Below are positions 24,501-36,500 of a stretch of DNA of 64,000 nucleotides, one piece after another. Made by a program: the position numbers and the translations under genes. This DNA comes from Amoebophrya sp. A120 (Eukaryota > Sar > Dinophyceae > Syndiniales > Amoebophryaceae): NCBI GenBank assembly GCA_905178155.1, contig CAJINV010000015.1:124001-188000 (forward strand). The letters run 5' to 3'. Position 1 is the first letter of the stretch. Each line of letters begins with the position of its first letter. The notes beneath the pieces are model-generated. The model worked only from the letters and a program-made list of their open reading frames with translations. It was not told the DNA's origin and ran no database searches.

Positions 24501-27500
24501 TGCGCTCAACACGACGCTGCATCTTTTTTTTGCCTTGGCACAAAGACAAATTTTTTTGTCGTACCACCGTGCGTCCAGATACAAAACAAGTTTTTTCAAA
24601 AAGCTGCACAAACGGAAATCTGACTAAAGCGTAGGAGGGAATGCAAAATGTTACAGCACAAATAAAGCAAAGCAGCAGGTTAAAACTTTTGCCAGTGCAA
24701 ACGAGAGAAACAAACAAAGGGCAGAAACCTGGACAGGCTACAGGGAGTGGGTGTGTGCGCCACTGTGTAGCCGTAGTGGGTATGTGCGCCACTACGAGCG
24801 TGGGTGTGTGCGCCACGCGTCAGAACTTGCTTACTTTTCGGCGCACAAAAATCAACATCTTCATTAGTCACCAACACACGCACTACGGTTGATCGGAGAG
24901 AGAGACAAACAGAACACAGAAATCAACATAGATCGAACTTAATTGACCAAGGGGTTGAGAGCATCAAACGCCTGCAGATCAGCCAGATACTGCAGGACCT
25001 CGTCCTGCCTACGCCCCTTCTTCTGGGCGGGGTCGCATGTCTGTGCATGCAGCGTCAATTTCAATGCACACTTGACCCCCTGCCCGCTAGTGGCCTTACC
25101 TTCAGTGCCAGTAGTGCCGCACTTCTTACAATGCCAACGATTGCCCCATGGCAACTGCGTGCGTCCTGCTGCGTAAGTTCGAATACAAACAACATCGTCA
25201 AAATTAACATCACTATAATCGACCTTCCCACACTTAGTCTTGTGCGACTTGAAGCCGCTGCCGCCGTCTGGAAAACGCACAAGACAGTGCGGGCACTGGT
25301 ACTGCGAGATCACGCTGTGGCTGGCGATCAGCTCGCCCTCCTCGTGCACGTTCTTCCGCAGCCGTATCTCGCTGGCGCCAGCGTTGACACCATGGCCGGC
25401 AAGCAGTTCGTCGCGCCGCTTCTCGACGTTTCCGGCGCCGTCCGCCGCGTACGCTGCCAGGCGCTCTTGCTCTTCAATCTTGCGAATGTAGAGCGTAGCC
25501 GCCTCGTTCCACTGCTTCCGTGTCATGTCAGGTCGGAGTTGTGCGCGCCCCATGACTTCTAGCCACTGCTTCGCTAGCGTTCTGCGCTGCATCCGCCTGT
25601 TGCCTTGCGCACCCGCCGAAATCGTGATCAATCTGCCGTAGATCAGGTGGTGGTCGGTGCGCCCGTCCGGGAAGCGAGCGCGGTACGTGTTTCCCTTTTC
25701 TAGGCCTTCGCCTGGCTCGTCTCTTCCCATCCGGAGTTTGTGCCCCAGGTAGTCGATAGTGATCCTCTCGATCGCTGTTCGCGCACTTTGAATGCCGAAC
25801 CTTCTCCGTAGTGTGTAGTTGTTTGCCACCCCAACCATTCCCGGAATCGCAGTGCCTGTGATGGTTCGCAGCATCTTATTGATGAGGACATTTATTTCCT
25901 GATAACTGCGCTCGTTCCACAGCCGCACTGCCGCGTTGTAGTAGACATGCGAAAGCACATTGGACTTGATCAGGCTGCCTCGCTTGTAGTAGTTGATCCG
26001 TCCGCGCGCCCGTAGTAGAATCGGTCTCCACTCCGCCCACGCTCCGCGTGCCTTCTTCAAGTGCCGCTCGAGGCACACTCCTGCACTGTGGTACGTGGAC
26101 AGTTCGCATCCTACAATTTTTACTTTTTCCTCGAATCCGGGTGGTACTGGTGGCGTCCCATCCTTTTGTTTTGGGCCGGGGTAGTGGAAGTGTGGTCCCT
26201 GTAGTAGAAGCCGCTCCGTCTTGTCCGGGTGCACCTCCTGGCCGAAAGTAGTCGCCACGTCCTTGATCGTGCTCTCAACCATTGGCGCCTCCCGTAGTGT
26301 CGTCGGAAGCGTTGCATCATCTGCAAAAAGCAAGGCGACCACCTTGCGCACCGCTGCGGGGTTGATGTTCTGCTCATCCGTAAACGCCGCAAGCTTCGAC
26401 AAAAAATCGCCCGTCGTTGCTAACTTTATGCCGTTTAGCCTGCGCGCCAGCTCCCGATACATAATCTCGCTCAAGATTCCGTAGCCGTCGGGGCTGGATG
26501 GGCCTCCTTCTTTCATCCCGCGCGTTGCTTTCCACTCTTCAGACGGCTCGCGGTCCACCATGATGTAAAACGTTGCTTTGTCGTGTAAGTGCGCTAGAAA
26601 TTCCACGTCTGTGCTCGGAACGCCCGCACGCCGCAGAATGCGGTATACAAGCTCCCGAATCACGCTCGGAAATGCCTTCTTGAAGTCAATCAAAACCAGT
26701 ACTAACTCGTCCAAGATCGACTCCCGCACGACTGTCCTCGTCTGGTCCGCTATGAACTGCAACATCATCACCAAGTCCGCCGTCGAGCAATCTGACCGAA
26801 ATCCGCGCTGCGTCGCCGTCTCCCGGTAGAAACCGATCCGCTCGAGGTAGTGCTTGAGCCTCTTCTGCAAAATGGTCTCGCACAATTTCGATAGAAAGGT
26901 CGCCACCGCAATGGCGCGGTAGTTGTCTAACAGCCGCGGATTTAGGTTCTTCCCCTTGTGGAGGGCATTCATGCGCACCAAGTGCGCCGCATCCGGAATC
27001 GTTCTCGTTCTGAAACAATCCTGCACCAACTTCACTAGAAAATCCCAAGAGTCGTCGCCGAGGTGCTTGATGTGGGCAATGTGGATCTGGTCCACTCCCA
27101 ACGCGCAGTCCTTCATCTGCTTGACGCAATGCGCAACTTCGCCTTCGTCGGGTATGCCCCACATCGGGTCCGCAGACTCCGGGAGCTGGTCCAGGTTTCT
27201 CTCCAGGGCCTCCTGAAATCCTTGCGGAACGTCCGCCGGTCGCAGCATCAGCCTGCTGAAGTGTTTCTTCGCGTCCTCTACGGTGAACGGGATCGCCTGT
27301 CTCACCCTTGCTCCCGCCGTTGGTTCAAAAATTACACCCGTGCGCCGCAACCTTGCGTAGTCGATTCTGCCGCACTGGCCATACTCCGCCTGGCACTCGT
27401 CTGCAATGCGGTCGATGTAATCTTCAAAATCCAACTTCTCAGCAGCTCGGTAGTCCTTCTCGATCACGCGCAGCCGTCTGTTGTACTGCTGCCGCTCGTT

Positions 27501-30500
27501 CGCGTCCGCTGCTAAAAATCGGGAATACAGTAGGTCCTCTTTCTCGTTCTTGTACTCGCGGAATTTCCGGACATTCAGCCAAGGGGGATACTGCTGCGCA
27601 CCCCTCTCCTGATTTGCCGGAACTACCGCCGTCGCGCTGTTCGCTACTACTGTCGTGAACGTTTCCCACCTGGTGGCCAAGCTACTGCTTCCGTCTTGCT
27701 GCTCTTTCCGAAGGTTGGCATCCGTCTCCGCTGCAAAAGCCGTCTGCGCTGTCTCGTCGCGCCGGAGCGCTTCATATGGTGGGGACGGCGTAATTGTCAT
27801 TACTCGGTGCCGGATTTCGCGCTTGTCCTTCTGCGAAAGGCCTAACTTGACTGCCATGCGCTTGCCGCGGTGGTCGGTGAGAAATTTGGGCTGGATGGTC
27901 TTCACGTTTCCGAACTGAACCTGCCGCGATGTGTAGAAATAGTCAATCTCGTACCATCGCCCGGTTGCCGGATGTCTCCACGTGCCTCGCCTGTGGATGG
28001 ACTTAAAGGTGTCCGGAATACACAACATGTTATCGATTGCAAACCGCATGTTGTTGTGTCCCGGACGGGGGTTCGCGGGGGGTTCCAGCAGCACGGCCGA
28101 GCCGATCGCCGCCGCAGCTCCTGCTTCTTCATCCTCTGGGCCCCGTGGCAACTGGGAAATTGCTGAGTTGAAGTCGCCGCCGAAGATGATGCTGCTGGTC
28201 CCTGTCGCAAACAAAAGCTTTTCGCGCCATAGCAAGAACTGGTCCAGTTCTGCGAAGTCCGCAACCGTGTCGCTTGGCTGGTATCCCACCGCAAACCATG
28301 TCCCGCGTATGAAGAGCGCCATAATGCGGGGGCCGAAAAACTTGACGACCGGCTTGATGAGAGATTTTCCATCCGCTGCGAACAGAATGGACTTGTGCAA
28401 GACGATGGCCACTCTTCCTCCTCCGTAAACGTAGTGCTGGCCGTTGGTGAACTCGTACCGCTTCAAGTGTGCACCACGTGCTCCGCTCCAAGTTACATCG
28501 GACAGGAGTGAGACCTTCGCCTTGTTCGCCACGATGTGCTGGAACACACCGCGGACCTTCTCCGCCTGTTGCACCTGCTGGAGGGGCGCCGACTGGTCAA
28601 CGCCCTCCAAGTACCGAAAGTTTGCCCGCTGGCAGTTCTGCGTCAGTACAAAGACCCAATCGCCTGGCGTTACCGGTTGGTTGCAAGCTCGGTGGGGTCT
28701 GCGGATCCTGGTCGGGTCTCTGCGACCGCCCATGACCCGCTGGTGCTGCAAAAGGAGAAAGCAAAGAAAGATAACGACGAACAGCATGCTCGCGGACCTA
28801 ACAATGAAGCGCCCGGTGGATCCGGAGTCTGCTACGCCGGGACGCCCTCGGTAATCAGTCTAGGTGTAGCTCCTCACATCGTTTGTCGCCCCGTCGTCAC
28901 AAAGAAGTTCTGCAGTGGTGGAGGACAAAGACGGCGCGCTTCCCTTTTACCCGCGAGGTGGTGATGTGAGGGGGGACGAGAGAAGTGCACTCATTCTGCC
29001 ATTACACCCCTGGATTATATGTGACCCCCAAAAAGGAAAAAATCCTCACGATGAGGGTGGCGCAATTATTTCAGCCACATTATTTAAAACTTGCCATGCT
29101 TATCTTGCATGAGAAACTCCCACCTCCCAACTTCACCAAAAGTGGACAGCTTTTGTCGCTCATGCAACACAGATTTTTGCATGCTTCCGATTTACCATGA
29201 CAAGTTGCCACCTTCTAGACCCAGACATATATTGCAATCCATACTTTTCGTGGTCAGGCCCGGCGATACTGCGGAGCTTCTGGATTTGCGTTTTGATATC
29301 TGCGTTCACAAAGCAATCGACTCGGTCCACAGCACGGCCCTCCATCTCCAAATATTTTTGGCCCAGCAATTGATTAAATGCGTCGGGGTCAACCCACACC
29401 TTCAGGATGGTCAGCAACGACTTCCGGGCTTTGTTCGCGAAGATGTTTTGCGAGGAAAACAAAATGATGAGCAAATCCTGTGTAAAAACGTCCGCACCCC
29501 AGAGTTGTCATGCAAATCTGCATGCGTAAAATGTTTCTCATGCGCAGCCCCATGAGAAGCATTTCCTCATTCTGTCTGGGACTTTGTCATGCTCAAATCA
29601 GGATCAGACGCTAGATTTGTGATGTGGCATTACTAGCCAAAAACCACTACACTACCGACCCAAATTTGTCATGCGCGACACTCAAAACTTCTGGATCTGT
29701 GTTGCGAAATTCCCATCTTGACTCTGGGGTTGGGACGTTTTTCCTCAGGATAGAGGACCCGCTGCAAGTGGTGGCGTAACTCGAACACCGCGTCAAAATC
29801 CATGAAGCCGCAGAACTGTTTTTTCAAAAAGTCCCAGCCTTTTGCCAGTCCGAGCGTGTGGGCCGCTTTCTTGAAAAAACCACCCACGTTTGCAGCAGCA
29901 GCCTTCCATCGTACGAAAAAACTGTTTCACTGTAAAGGGGTTTTGCAGGTTTTGCATCACAGGTTTGCTCTAGCTACATGACGGAGAAAATTTGCCATGC
30001 AAGGTGTCTAATGGAAAACACAGCCAAAAATCCACTCTCTTGCATGTGTGGCAAGACAAACAGTTGTGAGATGCCTTTTGTGCATTACAAGTTTACAGTG
30101 AAACAGTTTTTTCTTGCGATACCTTCACCTTGCTGTAGACAGCGACGACAGCGTTTTTCACCCGATTCGAGTCGTACACAACAATTTGCTATCCTGAGTA
30201 AAAACGTACCCACACCAGAGTTGTAATGCAGATTTGCAAAGACAGGAAGACCTGTAATGCGCATCCCCATGAGAGCCATTTCTAATCGTGTTTTGGAATT
30301 TGTGATGCTGTGAACAGGATGAGCAGATGAATCTGTGATGCGGCTGCACTTGCTAACCTGCACTACACTGCAGAGTGCAACTTGTCATGCGTGACTCACA
30401 AAACTCCTAGGTTTGTGTTGCAAAATCTCCATCCTGACTCTAGTGTGGGTACGTTTTTACTCAGGATATTTGCTGGGCGTTGTTCTGTGAGCCGGTGGCT

Positions 30501-33500
30501 CCGCTTTGGTTCTTCTGTTGAAACCCGAGTTTTCGCTTCACACATATCCATTGCAAATATGTCTGGGTCTGGGAGATTGCAACACTTGCTTATGCACGTT
30601 TTGCATGAGCCGGGATGTCTGTGAGGCATGCCCTAGCATCACAGATTTTGTGAGAGCTTCTTGATGTTGCCTATCCCCCATGACAAATGCCCTCTCCGCG
30701 TAACAAAAGTTGGACTCCTTTATTTGCTGCTCAGGCAATACAGATTTTTTCCGAATGCAAATGCAGCATCACAAGTTGAACTCTTCCAGCCCCAAACATT
30801 TTTGCACTGGATAACGCACTCTTTCATGCGATTCAGCCCGCCGCCAACGGCGCTGGCGCCTTTCTTGATCTTGTTTTCCATCTTTTTGAACCAACCACGG
30901 TAATTTTCGTCCGACCGCAGCTGCTCGAATTCCACCACGGTCTCCACCAGCTGCGCTAGCGTGATCAGGACGCGGTGCGGAATTTCTTCCTGCAGATTGT
31001 GAAACAAGCTCGCGTATCCTATGTAAAAACGTCCCCACCCTATAATAGGCCAAGATGGAGAATCGGCTAGACAAATCCACAAGCTTTGGCTGTTTGGAAT
31101 GACAAACTTGGACTCGTAGTGTAGTGCTGTTTGACTTTGAGGTAGTTTCGCAGCATCAGAGATCTAGAATATCATGCTGATTGGAGCATCACAAATTCCT
31201 AAACACGCCTAGAGAAAAATGCCTTGCATGGGTTTCCGCATGAGAAACATTTTCAGCATGCAGATTTGCATTACAATTATGGGGTGGGCGGGACGTTTGC
31301 AAATGCGATATCGCGGGGTTGGTTTTAGAATTGAACAGAAAGCTCATGAAATCCACCTGGTGCGTCTTGTAATGTTCTTCGTCGTCGTTCCGCGCGGCGG
31401 CGAGCAAGGTGTCCAGGTCAAAATTTTCCTCATCGACCTCGTATTTAGACGAGTCCAGCGGCCGATTTCTCCCGTCCAGGGAGGTGAGCTGGCGGCTTTC
31501 TTCGGTTTTCCACGGCGGCCAGTGGGACACGATCACGTACAGCTTGGAAATACTGTTCAACACCCTCGAAAAGTCCTGCACGGTACGCTTCACCGGTCGG
31601 TGATTCATGGCACCTTCCCGGGACTCGGTCTTCTGCAGAAAAAACGTGAAGCCAAAGACTTCGCCGGCGTACCGCATGTTGCGCTTCCAGGTGCTGTCGT
31701 CGTCCAAATCGCAGCCGCCCTGCACGTCGTCGTCCGAGGCCGCGCGTCCGCCGCTCGCAATGTCCCGGCACTTTGCCATCGCCGTGTCCAGAAATTTCGC
31801 TGACTCGAATATCGCTTCGCTGTCTCCGGTGCGCAAAATCGCGCCCGCGGCCTGGGCGCCCGAGATCGCCACATCCGTGGTTTTATGCAATGCAAATATG
31901 TCTGGGTCTGGATGAATGCAGACGTTTGCAATGCACGCTTTGCATGACCCAGAGTGTCTGGCATGCAGGACCAGCATCGCAGGTTCTTTGAGAGCTTCAC
32001 GTTGCCTACCCTGCATGAGAAATTCGCTCTCACCATTGCCAAAAATACACAGCTTTTGCTGTTTGTGCAAGACAGGTTTTTGCGTGCTCTGGAATGCGCA
32101 TCACAAGTTGCAACCTTCCAGACCCAGAAATATTTGCATTTGATACGTCTTGCCCAGCGCTTTGATCAAATCGTTGATCGACAGATCGTATGGATTGCAA
32201 ATATGTCCGGGCATGGAAACTTGTGATGCTGGTTGAGAAAGACGACGACGCCTCAATTGACCGGCAAGCATGACAAGTTTTGGAGGTGCTACAGTCTTGG
32301 CTTTTCCGCATGGCAAAGTGAGCTTCGGCATGACAGAAAAATGGGGCTCTTGGGTAATGTACATGACAGACTTGAGAATCATGCCAGACAAGCATGACAA
32401 ACCTGCATTCTTCCAGACCCAGCCACATTTGCAATGCATAGGTCGTCGAACGACCGCGCGCTTCCCTTCGCCTTTTTCCCCGCGCGCCGCTTCGGCCGGG
32501 GACGCAGGCTCGGGTTGGCTCCACCACCCTCCTTGGTACGATCGTGGGGGATATCGAGTGCAAACATGTCGGGGTGCTCTGGAAGAGTGCAAGACTTGTC
32601 ATTTTGCATCACCCATGATGTCTGTAGTGATGCATGCCCTAGCATCACAAACTTCTTGCGGGCTTTCTGACGCGCATACTGCATGACAAATGCCCTCTCC
32701 GTGTACTGCACAAAATCGACTCCCCTTGCTGGCCATGCAACGCAGATTTTTTTAGACTCCGAAGACAGCATCAGAAGTTAAATCCTTCCAGTATCGGACA
32801 CTTTTGCAGTTGATATGGGACAAACTCCTTTCCCGTGAAAGCACAATAGGTTTTGCACGCGGCGGTGTGGACTGCTTTCACGGCATTTTTGATCGTTCCA
32901 ATCGTCAATACGGAGAGCAGATTTTTCTTGTCATTCATGTCTAGCTGCTCCAGGGTATGCACGTTTTTTTTCAGGAGGTCCGCCATCTGGACCCCACGCT
33001 CCACCTTTTTCAAGCTTTCCTTGTCCATCGGGTTGAACTTTTGCCAATCGATCGTCGGCTCCACACCCGGGTTTCTCGCCTTCTGCTCCCTATGGCATTC
33101 TCAACGGTTACATTCTGAACTGCTACATGAATAACTTGTAATGCAAGAATAACAAAAGCGAAAGGGGGGAGGCTGCACCTGTAGCATAACAAATTCCGCA
33201 CAGAAGGAGAGCCCTTTATCGTAAATTTGTCATGCGAAGCGGCTTGATCGTGTCGATAATGATGCTAGTTTCGCATGACAAATTCACGTAAAACGGTCGA
33301 GAATTATGTAACGTTTGAGAATCCCATACTCCTTCAAATCTGTGTACACCATGTCCACCGTCTCCTTGCCGAGGCCGTACAAGCCTTTCGCGCCGTTGGT
33401 GAAGGCCCGGATGCTGGCAAGCTTTTTTTCATATTCTTCTTTCTGCACTTTTGTCATCTCTTGATCGGGCAGCACCTCTTTCATCAAATTACCCACATTG

Positions 33501-36500
33501 TCAAAGGTCATGTTTTATCAAATGCAAAAATGTCTGGGTCTGGAAGATTGCGCGGCTTGTCATGCAGCTTTTCCATGACCCATGAGGTCTGGAATGGAGG
33601 ATCTAGCATGACAGATTCTGTGCGAACTCTCTCATGCCTATCCTGCATGAGAAACTCCCTCCCGACTTGGTCAAAACTGGGCGACTTTTGGTAATCATGC
33701 AACACAGATTTTTGCATGCTTCAGATTTCGCATGACAAGTTTCATTCTTCCAGACCCAGACCTTTATATACATTTGATATGTCTTTCGTGCCGCCTGCCT
33801 CTTCTTCCTCCATCAGGTTCGACACGTAGCTGTGCACCGACTCCTCGCCTTGCTCATTCCAGTACGCCTTCCAGTAGCTGCCTATCCCACGAAAAAAGTG
33901 TTACAGTTACACATTTGTACGTCAATTCAGCAACACAAATTTCTCTGGATGAGGGAGAAAACTTGTAATGCAGAAATCCTACGAGAAAACACCTATGAAA
34001 CGAGGCTCCTATGCATATCCGGCATGACAGAGATTGTCTGTTTTGCTTGGCCTGCAACACAATGTGTAACTGTAACACTTTTTTCTTGCGATACTGCCCA
34101 TGCGCTTCACACTGTTAATCGCGGACCGGACCAGCCGTTTCGCGCCCTGCTTCAGGCTTGAGAAGAAGTTTCGAATTTTTCCCCGCAGCGTTTTGGAGCG
34201 CATCGCGTCCTCTTTCCGCTTCTGGATCTCTTTCTGCTTGATTTGGAATGCTATCCAGTGCAAATATATGTCTGGGTCTGGAAGGATGCAACTTGTGATG
34301 CTACCTTCGGATTCTCCATAAAATCTGTATTGCATGAGCAGCAAAAGAGGTTCAATTTTTGCTATCAGGAAGGGCGTTTCTCATGCGGTATGAGCATCAG
34401 AAAGCCCTCGCAGAATCTCTGATGCTAGGGCATGCATTACAGACCTTGTGGATCGTGCAAAATCTGCATGACAAACTCCTGCATTCTTCCCGACCGAGAC
34501 ATATTTGCATTACATAAACGCCGTGGTGATGACGGACCGCGCCAACTGCTGACTTCTCGCGGTCGCGTATCAAAACGAAAAATGCCCCCTCCCCATATCG
34601 AAAACGAAACTTGCGATGCTGTATTTGACTACACAAGTCGACTTGTATTGCTATAAGGCCAAGAGACGCAGCTCTGGCCTGAATCGCAGGCAATTTGTCA
34701 TGCTGTTTCCCACTTCCAGTTGCCTCCTGTCATGCTGAAGATGCAAGGCTTGTTTCCCACGCCAGCCAGCACGACCGCCCGCATCTTTTGCCTTCTGGCA
34801 TGAAAAAGCTGACTTGTGACCACAAATCTGCATCACAGATTTCTGTTTTGATATGGGAACAAGGGGGGATTTTTCTTCTTGATATCGCGAGGCGCCCGCC
34901 CACGGTTTTGGCCGTGGTCGGTTCGTGGTCCCCCATGCGGTCGTCGCTAGTCCCGATTAGAACGTCCTCATTGAAGATCAGCGCGTCCAAGCTCTTCCTC
35001 GCCGTCAGGTGCATCTTCCACACGCGCGCCTCACGACAATCCATCGCCTCGAAATCGTAGGTGGCCTTTTGCTTCATCTGGATCACGGTGTCGACGCGCT
35101 GGTACTGCGCGGCGGCGTTCACATTCTCCGCGAATAGCATGCCCTGGGCGGGAATCTGGAACTGCTTTTGCGCCTTGTAGTCGACACCTTCTGGAATTGT
35201 CAGTTTCTTCATCTCTCTATCGGCGTCCTGGAAGACCTGCTTCGCACTGTAGTCCCACGTTTCGATGCGCAGCACGCAAAAATTGCCCGACCGGTAGTCG
35301 TTGGCATCCATCAGCGCTTGTCTTCGTTTTTGCTCCTCCACGCTGACACCGTCGGCAAAGGCGCGGGTCTCGATTATCCTGAGTAAAAGCGTCCCCATCC
35401 CATGGTTGTCATGCAAATCTGCATGCTGAAAATGTTTCCCATGCGCAGCCCCATGACAAGCATTTTCTAGTCGTGTTTCGGAATTTGTCATGCTCCAATA
35501 GGCATGATGTGCTAGATCTGTGATGCTGCTGCACTCACTAAACAGCATTACACTGCGAGGCAAAGCTTGTCATGCGCAACAACCAAAGCTGGCTGATTTG
35601 TGTAGCAGCTTTCCCATCTTGACTCTGGGGTGGGGACGATTTTGCTCAGGATATCGATTTTCGTGTCCTTTTCCAGGAAGATCCGCAGCTCCTCCTTGCT
35701 TTGATCGTTCACGTCGTGCCTTTTTAGCAACTTGACCACCAGTTGGTTCCCGACAATTTTCGCGTTGTGTACTGTCGGGTGGTCCCCGCGGGGCCTCGTC
35801 GCCGGGGAGGTGGCCGTCGGGGACAGCGAGCGGGACGCACTGCGCTTCGTTCCTGCAGCGGCGCCGCTACCCCCGCCGCCGCCGAACATGCTTCTGAGTC
35901 CCCAACCTGCCGGACGCGGCGCCGCCTCTGGAGCTGCAGCGATTCTGTTTCCCAGGATCTCGTGGTTGGCGGCCTCCTGGGTCAACTGATGGAGCTTGTC
36001 GTTCAGCTCGGAGGAAGTAGAGTCATCGCCGCTGCTGTGAAATTTGAGTTCCAGCACGCCCGTGTGCCACACCGGCTGTTTTTCCGGGTAGCTGAACTGA
36101 ATGTTGCCGTTCGCCAAGGTCGACGCGGTGTAGAAGCCCGAGCTCGGATCGTAATTGTCGTAGTTGTACCCTATCGCGTACGCCTTGTTCTCGAATTTCT
36201 TCGTGAAATAGTGGATCCGGGGCTCGTGCGGGGGGAACATCAGCGCCACGGACTGCCTATGAACTGCAAAAGTATCGCACTCGTATAAATGCATTACAAA
36301 TTTCCTCAGCATGAGAGATAAAATTTGTAATGCGGATTTGCCTTAAGATAAAAATTTGTAATGCATGATTGCAATACGAGTACGATACTTTTGCACAGGA
36401 TACTGCCCCGAAGCTGCCAGTTGCGTGGCAGAGATGTCGTACCGCTCCTGTTTGTATGCACTGCAAATATGTCTGGGTCTGGAGCAAGACTGCCAGGTTT

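Larger units (their letters stand above)
23521..29093 (-). mobile_element. Non-LTR retrotransposon (LINE) nested in introner IE22
   Basis: Bounded by the two introner halves, so its extent is set by the break in a known repeat. Read on the minus strand: a short 5' leader, a 1,282-codon endonuclease/reverse transcriptase ORF, a roughly 0.4-kb spacer, a second ORF, a 3' UTR and a tail of five CAAAT repeats. No LTRs are seen. Clade unassigned; an APE endonuclease plus C-terminal zinc fingers exclude R2-type elements with restriction-like endonuclease. I could not identify a clear target duplication. Confidence 0.88.
23406..29243. mobile_element. Introner IE22, family A, split by a LINE
   Basis: The left 115 bp (23,406-23,520) and right 150 bp (29,094-29,243) are the two halves of one family A introner. 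Together they make about 265 bp, the normal family size. The outermost flanks carry the perfect duplication CTTTT. The 5.6 kb between the halves is a non-LTR retrotransposon. Gene 2 therefore continues across it, from exon 29473-29244 to exon 23405-23178. Confidence 0.9.

Noticed and set aside
24804-28964. Several plus-strand frames opposite the LINE
   Set aside because: Shadows of the minus-strand endonuclease/RT ORF, which carries the catalytic motifs.
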